Translations under genes and position numbers: made by a program
Assembly (NCBI GenBank): GCA_965230665.1
Contig: CBDDLM010000004.1
Span: forward strand, 1,550,001-1,614,000
Direction of reading: 5' to 3'
Source: JAGNRR01 sp965230665
GTDB taxonomy: Bacteria > Bacteroidota > Bacteroidia > Chitinophagales > Chitinophagaceae
DNA length: 64,000 nucleotides
In this document: piece by piece, positions 1 through 9,700 of the stretch
How the letters are laid out: each line of letters opens with the position of its first letter
Position numbering within the stretch: position 1 is the stretch's first letter
Notes under the pieces: generated by a model
What the model saw: the letters and a program-made list of their open reading frames with translations, nothing else
Told to the model about the DNA's origin: nothing
Database searches by the model: none

Positions 1-3000
1 GTGGGGTTGTATAGTTATAAGGGCCCGCCCAAGCTGAACTATCACCAGCAGTACATACAGCTCTCACAAAGAACTGGTAGTTACTATTTGGTGTTAAACT
101 AGCCATAGATATAGACGTTGGTGTTGCCCCAGCCTGATAGGTGGTATCACCAGCTACGGGACCTGAAGTCAATTGATTAATAATTTCCCAGCCCATTGGT
201 GGTACAGGGGTCATATCAACCCAACTTAAGTCAGCCGAAGTTGCCATAATGTTAGTCGCATTCAATGTATCAGGTGCCACACAAGTAGGGGGTGTCGTAT
301 AAAAATAAGGACCTGTCCAGAATGAGCTATCACCTGCTGTACATACAGCTCGTACATAAAATGCATAATTGCTATTCGGTATTAAACTGGTCATTGAAAT
401 AGAGGTTGGTGTTGCCCCAGCCTGATAGGTGGTATCACCAGCTACAGGACCTGAAGTTAATTGATTAATAATTTCCCAACCCATCGGTGGTGCTGCAGCC
501 ATATCAACCCAGCTTAAATCAGCTGAAGTTGCTGTAATATTCTGTGCATCCAAGGTATCCGGAGCTATACAGGTAGGCGGTGTTGCATAAGCGAAAGGAC
601 CTGCCCATACTGAGGTATCGCCAGGACCACATACCGCGCGTACGTAGAATTCATAATTGCTTAACGGCATCAAAGTCGATATCGTAATAGACATCGGCAT
701 GGCACCAGCTTGATAGGTGGTGTCACCCGCTACAGGACCTGAAGTCAATTGATTGATAATTTCCCAACCTTGTACTGCTACACCTGCTGTATCAACCCAA
801 CTTAAGTCTGCTGAAGTCGCCATAATATTAGAAGCGTTCAGAGTATCTGGAGCAAAACAAGATGCCGGCGTTGCATAAGCATACGGACCTGCCCATGCCG
901 ATGTATCGCCAGGACCACATACTGCACGTACATAGAACTCATAATTGCTTAATGGGATCAAAGAACTTAACGATATAGAACTTGGTGTAGCACCTGCTTG
1001 ATAGGTGGTATCACCCGCTACAGGACCTGAAGTCAATTGATTGATAATTTCCCAACCTTGTATCGCTACACCTGCTGTATCAACCCAACTTAAATCTACA
1101 GAATTCGCCGTAATATTGGTTGCATTTAAGGTATCTGGTACAAAGCAGGTAGTTGCTTCTTCAATACAAAATTCATCAAAAGCAAAGTCATTTTCATAGA
1201 CAAAGGTTGGTGGATTTGTGCTAACAGCACCTATTATTCTAAATTGTACCGTATCACCAGCAACACTTGGTATTGGAATGACATGATTTGTCCATACATT
1301 CCCTTGGTTACCAATTACGGTTAATACATTAGACCAAGTTCCAGAGCCAACTGTTGTCACGTCTACTATTACGCCACCATCAGGATTCATACCTGCTCCA
1401 TACATATGTAACCAAAAGTTTAACTGCGGGGTAGTAAGAGCAGTTAGGTCAATTTCTGGACTATAGAAAATGGCTGTATCACCAGGTGTTATCGGACTAG
1501 AGGTTTCAGTATACATATACCAAGTTGTTCCATTAGCTCCTGAGGAAGGCCCCGTTGCTGAAGACGTTGTACCGTTAGCATCACGTGTCCAGTTAAAATC
1601 ATCAGTAACAGTTTCCTGCGACCAACAATTATTACCCGTTTCAAAATTCTCACAATAAGGTGCCGCTATAGGAATACAAGGTGTTGTATAATTAAATGGG
1701 CCCGCCCAAGCAGAACTATCGCCAGCAGCACAGACAGCCCGTACATAAAACTGATAATTTGTATTATTTGGAGTAAGACCAGTTACTGTTATTGATGTAG
1801 GTGTGGCACCCACTTGATAAGTTGTGTCACCCGCAACAGGACCTGTGGTTAACTGATTGATAATTTGCCAACCCATAGGCGGAGACGCTGCCATATCAAC
1901 CCAGCTTAAATCAGCCGTTAAACCAGTTAGATTCGTTGCGTTTAAGGTATCTGGAGGGAGACAAGTTGGTAAGGTCGTAAATGGAAATGGACCCACCCAT
2001 GCTGTACTATCTCCTACGGCGCATACCGCACGTACAAAGAATTCAAAAGGGGTGTTAGGCGGTAAAGAAAAACCAGCTACGGTAGAAGCAGAAACTGTAT
2101 CATTCGCACTCATACCTGTAATAGAGGCTCCAACACCACCACCAGCAGCAGCAATAGCTACCTGCCAGCCTAAAGCCGGTGGAGAAAAGTTATTATCTGT
2201 CCATGTTAGTTGGGCATCACTCGTTGTAACATTATAAGCATTCAACCCTGATGGTAAAATACAAGTGGCAAAGGTGGTAAAAGAATAAGGCCCTGTCCAG
2301 AATGAGCTATCCGTTGCACTACATCTTGCCCTTACATAATAATCATAAGCCGTATTGGGTATAAGACTTGTTAAAACAAAAGGATTTGTCGGGGCTGAAA
2401 GCGAAGGAGTACCTGTAGGAGAAAACCCTTGTGCACCAAGTTCAATTTCCCAACCATTTCCAGGAGGGGTTGTGTTATTATCCATCCAAGATACGATAGC
2501 GGTATCAGTTCCTATAGAACCAGCATTCAAATTACTTGGTGCAATACATGTAGGAGCTTCTTGAACTGTAATATCATCAAGTCTTGGGTCGCCTAAGAAG
2601 TCAAAAGTGGACCCGCCTGATTTAGTAATAAAACGTATTCTTACCGAATCACCAGAAGAATATGTAAAAGAGCTTAATAAGTATTTCTTTTCTTCCCATG
2701 TAGGTGTCGAATTCGTAAGTGTATCTACACCAATCCATGCAGATCCATCCCATGCTTCAACTTCAAGAATATTAGGTGTTGGATAATTAGTCGGATTGGT
2801 ACCACCACACATGAAATAATAAAATATCAACTCAGGTGTTGTTAATGCACCAACATTGATTGCGGGCATTTCCAAAACACCAACATTCGTTGCTGTGTTC
2901 GACCAATCGTACCACGCAAAGTTGTTTCCAACACCAGTCGTGTGATCAAGTGGGTTTGTACAACCACCACTTGCAGTGGCAGTATTCCCTGCTCCAGAAA

Positions 3001-3160
3001 ATCGCCATGAAGTTTGCGTACCAACAAGATGATAGGTTGACCAACCTGCAGGAATCGTCGTTCCAGTAAAGTCTTGCGTATAAGGCGCAGTAAATGTTTG
3101 TGCATCAGAATGTAGCGCACAAAGTAATACTGACAGAAAAAGTAGTAGTAATTTCTTCAT
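1..3160 (-). CDS. Fibronectin type III / MAM-like repeat surface protein (3' part outside window)
   Basis: Partial gene: the frame is open from the ATG at 3160 to the window edge, about 1053 codons, so the C-terminus and any sorting domain are not seen. The N-terminus is a Sec signal peptide ending in DAQ, predicting cleavage before Gln. Then come a MAM/jelly-roll-like domain (about residues 22-190), three fibronectin-III modules (from about 203, 299 and 400), a second MAM-like domain (about 500-665) and at least four more Fn3 modules with a period near 96 residues. The Fn3 modules carry a repeated pattern of the type C..PDTLNA then DLSWVD, and end in FYVRAVC. It is a tandem paralog of the gene at 3324-9398, with the same order of module types. 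Probably a cell-surface adhesin secreted by T9SS; ligand unknown. The start is supported by the signal peptide and an upstream promoter. Confidence 0.85.
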   Translation of the reverse strand, partial: MKKLLLLFLSVLLCALHSDAQTFTAPYTQDFTGTTIPAGWSTYHLVGTQTSWRFSGAGNTATASGGCTNPLDHTTGVGNNFAWYDWSNTATNVGVLEMPAINVGALTTPELIFYYFMCGGTNPTNYPTPNILEVEAWDGSAWIGVDTLTNSTPTWEEKKYLLSSFTYSSGDSVRIRFITKSGGSTFDFLGDPRLDDITVQEAPTCIAPSNLNAGSIGTDTAIVSWMDNNTTPPGNGWEIELGAQGFSPTGTPSLSAPTNPFVLTSLIPNTAYDYYVRARCSATDSSFWTGPYSFTTFATCILPSGLNAYNVTTSDAQLTWTDNNFSPPALGWQVAIAAAGGGVGASITGMSANDTVSASTVAGFSLPPNTPFEFFVRAVCAVGDSTAWVGPFPFTTLPTCLPPDTLNATNLTGLTADLSWVDMAASPPMGWQIINQLTTGPVAGDTTYQVGATPTSITVTGLTPNNTNYQFYVRAVCAAGDSSAWAGPFNYTTPCIPIAAPYCENFETGNNCWSQETVTDDFNWTRDANGTTSSATGPSSGANGTTWYMYTETSSPITPGDTAIFYSPEIDLTALTTPQLNFWLHMYGAGMNPDGGVIVDVTTVGSGTWSNVLTVIGNQGNVWTNHVIPIPSVAGDTVQFRIIGAVSTNPPTFVYENDFAFDEFCIEEATTCFVPDTLNATNITANSVDLSWVDTAGVAIQGWEIINQLTSGPVAGDTTYQAGATPSSISLSSLIPLSNYEFYVRAVCGPGDTSAWAGPYAYATPASCFAPDTLNASNIMATSADLSWVDTAGVAVQGWEIINQLTSGPVAGDTTYQAGAMPMSITISTLMPLSNYEFYVRAVCGPGDTSVWAGPFAYATPPTCIAPDTLDAQNITATSADLSWVDMAAAPPMGWEIINQLTSGPVAGDTTYQAGATPTSISMTSLIPNSNYAFYVRAVCTAGDSSFWTGPYFYTTPPTCVAPDTLNATNIMATSADLSWVDMTPVPPMGWEIINQLTSGPVAGDTTYQAGATPTSISMASLTPNSNYQFFVRAVCTAGDSSAWAGPYNYTTP

Positions 3161-3187
3161 AATATAGGAAAATTTTAAATGAACCAT

Positions 3188-3219
3188 TAAAGTTATTTAA
3201 ACTTTGTGTTAATACCAAA
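3188..3219 (-). promoter_or_regulatory. Bacteroidota-type promoter of the Fn3 protein at 1-3160
   Basis: Read on the minus strand, TTTG (3216-3219) is followed after 20 bases by TAACTTTA (3188-3195), one mismatch from the TAnnTTTG -7 element. It lies 28 bases before the ATG at 3160. Position and spacing fit; no transcript data. Confidence 0.5.
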
Positions 3220-3265
3220 AAAAAGCTAGGAGACTTTCACATTTAATATTACAGCATATTTTCAT

Positions 3266-3296
3266 AAAAAATCCCCGCTGCCAAAGCAGCGGGGAT
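3266..3296 (-). terminator. Rho-independent terminator of the 2024-residue Fn3 adhesin gene
   Basis: Perfect 10-bp inverted repeat (3271-3280 with 3287-3296, core CCCCGCTG/CAGCGGGG) with a 6-base loop. On the minus strand it is followed by a run of five T (3266-3270). It lies just after the stop at 3324 and before the promoter of the next gene, so the two paralogous adhesins are separate transcription units. Confidence 0.85.
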
Positions 3297-3323
3297 CGTA
3301 TTAAAAAGGTCTAATAAAGTGAA

Positions 3324-6300
3324 CTAGTCTCTTTTGCTCACCTTAGAATTGTGGATCAATCTATTGTTCTCGATAATTTGAACATTGTAAACACCACTTG
3401 CGATATCGCTTAAGTTTAATGTTACGTTTGTCAAGCCCTTATCGGTTTGTTGCATCACACTCTTAACCACTCGGCCACTCATATCCATTAAACGTACTTC
3501 TAACTGTGATACCTTATCACTTGTTAAGTCTACATTTAATTTATCAGTAGCAGGGTTTGGATATATGCTAACGATACTTCCATCGCTACCCCATACAACG
3601 TCAATAATCGCGCTATACGTAATTTGACCATCGATATCTACTTGCTCTAAGCGATAGTAGTTATGACCAATTTGTGGAGCTTTGTCTGTATAGTCGTATG
3701 TCAACTCAATATCACTTGTACCATTCACGGCTTTGGTGTTTACTCTACCTAAAGTAGTAAACTCAGCACCGTCTAGGCTACGTTGTAAGTTAAAGTGACT
3801 GTTGTTTCGCTCGCTAGCAGTAATCCAAGCGGCAAGACTTACGTTTCCTTCTTTTGTAACGGTAAACTCTGTCAGGTCAACTGGTAATGCACCAGCACCA
3901 TTAAAGTTTCCTCCGCCACCACCACCAGAGAATTCTTGAACCCAGAATTCAGCTTGGTGACCAGAACCATAAGTATTGTATACCCAGTCGCTAGCACTTG
4001 GAGTAGCTGCACCACCATCATATTGCTGATAATCAGCTGGTAGTACAGAAGTGTGTCCATTTGCTAACAATTCATCTTTACCATTATTTACTTTATACAT
4101 ATGTAAATCAGTATGAGCCGTTACGGATGAACTTGGTACTGCAACCATATCATTATAATCATCTGTAGTGTAATAATAACGAACAGGTACGTCTGTATTT
4201 GGCTGGTTACTCGGAGCCACATCCCATGTTCTATTCATTACGTGCCATCCTAAAGGATTGGTTACATACGGCGCTGTTGATAAATCTACCGCACCCGCAC
4301 CAGTTACTTCGCTAACCGCACCAATGTTCGGCACTTGTGCGTTTGTACCAGCAGGTCGCGTTGAAAGTAGAATTTGTGTTGGTGTCGCTGACGCATTGAG
4401 ATAATGGAACCAACCTTCACCATCAATAACTAACGAATCAGAGGTTACTGTACCTGCAGATTGCGGTACTACATCGTATGGACCAGCAGGTGGTGCGCAC
4501 GTCACAATTGCTGACAAACCATTTCGAACAACACTACCATCCGTAGTAATTAACATGGTTAAGCAACCATCAGCCGACGTAGAAACTACTGTAGCATCTT
4601 GTAAATCACCTGTACCTGATGGAATAGCATCATCTCGATCCCAACACCATCTGTCACCTAAACCACTTGGAGAAGAGATAACGGGAGCCGCTGGACTATT
4701 ACCATTATATAGGGTAACACCATCCCAACATCCGTCTCCTCCACCAGTTCTATTTTCAAAAGTAAACTCAGTAAAGGTTAATGAAACAACATCACCTACA
4801 TTGTCAGGACAAATTGTAACGGTATCATTTCGGTTCAAACCATAAGTTCCTGTAGCACCTCCATCATCATAAACGAAGCCTCCACAACCCACAAGTGTGT
4901 TATAGACAAATGCAGGAGACCATGCAGAAGAATCGCCAGGACCACATACTGCACGTACAGAGAACTGATAAGCACTACCCGCAACAAGCGATGATACTGA
5001 AAGTGAAGTAGGTGTTGGACCTGCTTGATAAGTCGTATCACCCGGCTGAGGACCAGAAACTAATGAGTTAATAATCATCCAACCTTGCGGAGGTGTACTC
5101 GCCGTATCTACCCAACTCAAATCAGCACTATTCGAAGTGATATTTTGAGCATCTAAGGTATCAGGTACGAAACATATTGGTACTAAGTTATACGCATAAG
5201 GACCACCCCATGCAGAACTATCACCTGAACCACATACTGCACGTACGTAGAACTCATACTGACCACCTGGTACTAGTGATGATAAAGAAATCGAAGTTGG
5301 TGTTGCACCCGCTTGATAAGTCGTATCACCAGGCTGAGGACCAGAAATCAATTGATTGATAATTTCCCAACCTTGAACGGTAACACCTGCTGTATCAACC
5401 CAACTTAGATCAACACTTGTTGTTGTCATATTCATTGCATTTAATGAATCAGGAACAAAACACGTTGGAGTTTCTTCAATACAAACGTCATCAATCAAGA
5501 TATCATTCCAGAAGTCATTTACAGTTGCTGTAGAGCTTGCTTTAATACGAGCTTGTACAGGACCAGTAATGGTTAAAGCACTTAAGTCAACTACAATTGG
5601 AACCCAATTTGCATTATCAGCCGCATAGGTAACTAAAGCATTGTTCCAAGCAGCACCATCCCAAACATCAACGGTCAAGGTATTATTATTACCTGGATCA
5701 TTTCCATTATTCGATAGAATCCATAGAATTAATCTCGGTGTTGTTAAAGCACTTACATCTACAAGAGGAGTTTCAAATACTGCAGCTCCATTTACCGGAT
5801 CAATATTTGAATAGTCAACCCATGCAAAGTTACCAGAACCACTTGTATGATCAACAGCTCCTAGAACAGTATAATCTGGTCCAGGACCTCCTGATGTTTG
5901 AATTTGCCAGAAGTCTGTACTTGAAGCAGAGTTTTCAGAATAGTTATTCCAACATGGAATACTTGCTACGCCAACAGCAGCAGCATCAAAGTTCTCACAA
6001 TACGGAGCCATTACTGGTACACATGGCGTTGAATAATTAAACGGACCAGCCCAACCTGAACTATCACCAGCACTACATACTGCGCGTACAAAGAATTGGT
6101 AATTCGTATTAGGTGTTAGCGTTGACAACGACAAAGAGGTTGGCATTGCACCCGCCTGATAAGTCGTATCACCAGCTACAGGACCCGTGGCCAACTGGTG
6201 GATAATTTCCCAGCCCATTGGCATAGTGGTAGCAGGAATTGCTGACCAGTTTAAATCAACTGAAGTAGGTGTAAGGTTTGTTGTTCCAAGCATATTTGGA

Positions 6301-9300
6301 ACCGTACAGGTCGTAGAATACGCAAACGGACCTGCCCATGCTGAACTATCACTCGCACTACATACCGCGCGTACATAGAATTCGTAATTGCTACCCGCTG
6401 TCAACGTAGAAATAGTAATCGACGTTGGAGCCGCACCTGCTTGATAAGTCGTATCACCCGCTACAGGACCAGAGGTCAACTGATTGATGATCTCCCAGCC
6501 CATTGGCGCTGGCGCAGCTGGGGTCATGTCAACCCAGCTTAAGTCTGCTGAAGTAGAGGTAATATTCGTTGCATTCAAAGTATCTGGAACCACACATGTA
6601 GGTGGTGTAGAATAAGCATAAGGACCAGACCACGCTGAACTATCGCCTACTGTACATACTGCGCGTACATAGAACTCATAGTTGCTGTTTGGTGTCAAAC
6701 TAGCCATAGATATAGACGTTGGTGTTGCACCTGCTTGATAGGTTGTATCACCTGCAACAGGACCAGAGGTCAACTGATTGATGATTTCCCAACCCATTGG
6801 CGGTGCTGCAGCCATATCAACCCAGCTTAAATCTGCTGTAGTTGATGTAATGTTCTGCGCATCCAAGGTATCTGGAGCGATACATGTAGGCGGTGTAGAA
6901 TAAGCAAAAGGACCTGCCCATAATGACGTGTCTCCTGCACCACATACCGTACGTACGTAAAATACGTAATTACTATTCGGTGTTAAAGTAGACAACGACA
7001 AAGAGGTTGGCGTAGCGCCTGCTTGATAAGTCGTATCACCTGCAACAGGACCAGAGGTCAACTGATTTCTGATTTCCCAACCTGTAACCGGAACACCAGC
7101 TGTATCTACCCAGCTCAAATCTGCTGAAGTTGGTGTAATATTCTGTGCATCTAATGAATCTGGCAAGAAACATGAAGGTGGCGTAGAATAAGCATAAGGA
7201 CCTGCCCATGCTGAAGTATCCCCAGGACCACATACCGCGCGTACGTAAAACTCATAGTTACTTAATGCAATAAGAGAAGATACAGATAAAGAAGTAGGTG
7301 TTGCACCTGCTTGATAAGTCGTATCACCTGCTACAGGACCAGTAGTCAATTGATTGATAATTTCCCAACCTTGAATTGTAGCACCTGAAGTATCAACCCA
7401 ACTTAAATCAGCAGAATTTGCCATAATATTTTGAGCATCTAATGAATCTGGTACAAAACAAGTTGTTGCCTCTTCTACACAGAACTCATCAAAAGCAAAG
7501 TCGTTTTCATAAACAAATGTTCCCGCAGGAGGAGCTGTACTTATTGTACCTGTTATTCTAAACTGAACAGTATCACCTGCTACACCTGGAAGTTGGATTT
7601 TATGATTTGTCCAAACATTTCCTTGGTTACCAGTAACGGTTAAAACATTTGACCAAGTACCTGAACCAACGGTAGTAACATCAACTGCCACATTACCATC
7701 AGGATTCATTCCAGGCCCATACATGTGTAGCCAGAAATTCAATTGTGGTGTTGTTAATGCAGTAAGATCAATTTCAGGACTATAGTATATTGCAACTTCA
7801 CCAGCTACTCGAGGACTAGATGTTTCAGTATACATATACCAAGTCGTACCATTAGCCCCTGAAGAAGGACCTGTTAATGAAGATGTTGTCGTACCACTAT
7901 TTCTTGTCCAGTTAAAGTCATCCGTTGCTGTTTCTTGTGTCCAACAAACACCAGTATTTGATTCAAAGTTTTCACAATACGGCGCATTAAAAGGAACACA
8001 CACTGTAGAATAAGCAAAAGGACCTGTCCAAACTGAAGTATCTCCAGGAGCACATACAGCGCGCACATAGAACTCGTAGTTCGTATTGTTTGGTGTAAGA
8101 CCTGTAACTGTTAATGACGTAGGTGTTGCACCTGCTTGATAGGTTGTATCACCTGCGACAGGACCCGTGGTTAATTGATTAATGATTTCCCAACCCATAG
8201 GAGGTGAGGCAGCCATATCAACCCAGCTTAAATCTGCTGTAGTACCTGTAATATTCTGTGCATTTAAAGTGTCTGGAGGAAGACAAGTAGACAGTGTTGT
8301 AAAGTTAAACGGTCCTGCCCATAATGAGCTATCGCCTGCACCACATATTGCACGTACATAAAACTCAAAAGGTGTATTAGGCGGTAGCGTAAAACCAGCA
8401 GCAACAGAAGCGGTTACCGTATCATTTGCACTTATATATTTAATTGTAGAACCTAATCCACCACCTGCACCACCAATAGCAACTTCCCATCCAAGAGCTG
8501 GAGGAGGTGTATTGTTTTCGGTCCAAGTTAATTCTGCATCCATGGTGGTAACATTAAATGCATTTAATGCTGTTGGGATAATACAAGAAGCAGGGGTTGT
8601 AAATGCAAAAGGACCTGTCCAATTACCTTGGCCATTTCCTGCACCAGAACAATCTGAACGCACCCAGAATTCTAAGTTACTGCTAACAGGTAAACCTGTT
8701 TTTGCAAAAGGACTTGTTACCCCAATATCTGTTCCAGCTGGTGTACCCACAGGAATACCTGCACCAGCAGCTTGTACGAATACATCATATGCACCTGCTT
8801 GAGGTGTTGCTGTATCTACCCAGATTAAATTGGCCGATGTAGCCATAACATTCTGAGCATCTAAAGAGTCAGGATCCTTACAAGGTAGTGCTTGTAAAAT
8901 GTTGACGGTACCGTTATCACAAGTGTAACCTCCACAAGAGCAAGCACCTGCACAATTCCAACCATCACCATAAGCATTCCAAGTAATTTGCAATGGACCC
9001 GTAAAACCAGCTGGTATGACCAAATCAAAGTCAAGAGAATAAGTTCCGTTTGCATAAGCACCACAACCAGAAGGTGCAGGGTAGGCATAACCTGATGTTA
9101 CCCAACCAATGCTACCTGGAGTAGAGATTCCTGTAGCTTGAACACCAGCGTTTGATGCACAAGCACCACTACCAGATGCCGTAACAGCGGTAATCGTAAC
9201 ACCACCCGGAGCAATAAACTCAATAGCATCCGCATACTCGGTTGTTGTACTATTTATTGTTACACTAGCGGTAACCGTAGTAGTTGTTCCAGGAGTATAG

Positions 9301-9398
9301 GCTGCTGGAGAGGTGATGCTTACAGTTGTACCTAAATCTGCCTTGGCTCCCAAAGCAAGAAATAAGCTTAAAATTAATAAGCGTAGATTTAATTTCAT
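3324..9398 (-). CDS. Giant Fn3/MAM/CUB-like adhesin with T9SS C-terminal sorting domain
   Basis: 2024 residues with a signal peptide (cut likely at AKA/D, not Gln). Visible order: N-terminal beta-rich domain; three Fn3 modules to about 465; MAM-like domain (about 470-645); five Fn3 modules (about 650-1130); second MAM-like domain (about 1134-1310); two Fn3 modules; a Cys-rich CUB-like domain (about 1506-1640, starting CGGFVYDDGG); a beta-rich stretch ending in a Gly run (GGGGGGN); then the pre-sorting region (ITASERNNSHFNLQRS) and a T9SS type A tail (SIYPNPATD, MDMSGRVVKS). Exported across the outer membrane by T9SS and probably anchored on the surface. Adhesion is inferred from Fn3/MAM/CUB content. 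The Fn3 modules are very alike at DNA level to those of the next gene, suggesting duplication and gene conversion. It is preceded by a 300-base divergent control region. Confidence 0.9.
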   Translation of the reverse strand: MKLNLRLLILSLFLALGAKADLGTTVSITSPAAYTPGTTTTVTASVTINSTTTEYADAIEFIAPGGVTITAVTASGSGACASNAGVQATGISTPGSIGWVTSGYAYPAPSGCGAYANGTYSLDFDLVIPAGFTGPLQITWNAYGDGWNCAGACSCGGYTCDNGTVNILQALPCKDPDSLDAQNVMATSANLIWVDTATPQAGAYDVFVQAAGAGIPVGTPAGTDIGVTSPFAKTGLPVSSNLEFWVRSDCSGAGNGQGNWTGPFAFTTPASCIIPTALNAFNVTTMDAELTWTENNTPPPALGWEVAIGGAGGGLGSTIKYISANDTVTASVAAGFTLPPNTPFEFYVRAICGAGDSSLWAGPFNFTTLSTCLPPDTLNAQNITGTTADLSWVDMAASPPMGWEIINQLTTGPVAGDTTYQAGATPTSLTVTGLTPNNTNYEFYVRAVCAPGDTSVWTGPFAYSTVCVPFNAPYCENFESNTGVCWTQETATDDFNWTRNSGTTTSSLTGPSSGANGTTWYMYTETSSPRVAGEVAIYYSPEIDLTALTTPQLNFWLHMYGPGMNPDGNVAVDVTTVGSGTWSNVLTVTGNQGNVWTNHKIQLPGVAGDTVQFRITGTISTAPPAGTFVYENDFAFDEFCVEEATTCFVPDSLDAQNIMANSADLSWVDTSGATIQGWEIINQLTTGPVAGDTTYQAGATPTSLSVSSLIALSNYEFYVRAVCGPGDTSAWAGPYAYSTPPSCFLPDSLDAQNITPTSADLSWVDTAGVPVTGWEIRNQLTSGPVAGDTTYQAGATPTSLSLSTLTPNSNYVFYVRTVCGAGDTSLWAGPFAYSTPPTCIAPDTLDAQNITSTTADLSWVDMAAAPPMGWEIINQLTSGPVAGDTTYQAGATPTSISMASLTPNSNYEFYVRAVCTVGDSSAWSGPYAYSTPPTCVVPDTLNATNITSTSADLSWVDMTPAAPAPMGWEIINQLTSGPVAGDTTYQAGAAPTSITISTLTAGSNYEFYVRAVCSASDSSAWAGPFAYSTTCTVPNMLGTTNLTPTSVDLNWSAIPATTMPMGWEIIHQLATGPVAGDTTYQAGAMPTSLSLSTLTPNTNYQFFVRAVCSAGDSSGWAGPFNYSTPCVPVMAPYCENFDAAAVGVASIPCWNNYSENSASSTDFWQIQTSGGPGPDYTVLGAVDHTSGSGNFAWVDYSNIDPVNGAAVFETPLVDVSALTTPRLILWILSNNGNDPGNNNTLTVDVWDGAAWNNALVTYAADNANWVPIVVDLSALTITGPVQARIKASSTATVNDFWNDILIDDVCIEETPTCFVPDSLNAMNMTTTSVDLSWVDTAGVTVQGWEIINQLISGPQPGDTTYQAGATPTSISLSSLVPGGQYEFYVRAVCGSGDSSAWGGPYAYNLVPICFVPDTLDAQNITSNSADLSWVDTASTPPQGWMIINSLVSGPQPGDTTYQAGPTPTSLSVSSLVAGSAYQFSVRAVCGPGDSSAWSPAFVYNTLVGCGGFVYDDGGATGTYGLNRNDTVTICPDNVGDVVSLTFTEFTFENRTGGGDGCWDGVTLYNGNSPAAPVISSPSGLGDRWCWDRDDAIPSGTGDLQDATVVSTSADGCLTMLITTDGSVVRNGLSAIVTCAPPAGPYDVVPQSAGTVTSDSLVIDGEGWFHYLNASATPTQILLSTRPAGTNAQVPNIGAVSEVTGAGAVDLSTAPYVTNPLGWHVMNRTWDVAPSNQPNTDVPVRYYYTTDDYNDMVAVPSSSVTAHTDLHMYKVNNGKDELLANGHTSVLPADYQQYDGGAATPSASDWVYNTYGSGHQAEFWVQEFSGGGGGGNFNGAGALPVDLTEFTVTKEGNVSLAAWITASERNNSHFNLQRSLDGAEFTTLGRVNTKAVNGTSDIELTYDYTDKAPQIGHNYYRLEQVDIDGQITYSAIIDVVWGSDGSIVSIYPNPATDKLNVDLTSDKVSQLEVRLMDMSGRVVKSVMQQTDKGLTNVTLNLSDIASGVYNVQIIENNRLIHNSKVSKRD

Positions 9399-9700
9399 AT
9401 AAATAATGTTTAGTGAACTAGCTAAATTATAGAATTTATAACAACTTATACATAGCAGTACTTTAGTATTTTAAAATCAATGTGTAGTTGTTTAACAACA
9501 AATGTTTTACATATTCTGTAAATGTTTATTTCAATACAATGAGATAAGAAAAAGCACGTAAAAAACGCATTACTGTGTTTATAATGCGTTAAATTATGAG
9601 GTACGTACATTATGTTATCATTAAAAAATTAAGCACGCATTTCTTTAAGTTGGTGCTTTAGTTTATAATGTTAATTATCTTCGTCAGCACATTTATTTAT
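9399..9700. promoter_or_regulatory. Divergent intergenic control region between adhesin gene and hutH
   Basis: About 300 AT-rich bases with no gene. It holds several dyads: GTTGTT/AACAAC around a single base (9487-9499), TTTACA/TGTAAA with a 5-base gap (9506-9522), a perfect 9-bp pair AACGCATTA/TAATGCGTT (9564-9590, 9-base loop) and AAGCAC/GTGCTT (9631-9658). A candidate hutH promoter is TTG (9650-9652), 23 bases, then TATCTTCG (9676-9683). The 9-bp hairpin has no T-run and no gene ends here, so an operator or leader structure fits better than a terminator. All of this is inferred from sequence. Confidence 0.4.

Noticed and set aside
4555..8802. Several 60-100 codon plus-strand frames within the Fn3 adhesin gene
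   Set aside because: They follow the module period of the minus-strand repeats, so they are composition shadows.
9564..9590. Terminator at the 9-bp hairpin upstream of hutH
   Set aside because: The flanking genes are divergent so nothing ends here, and no T run follows on either strand.
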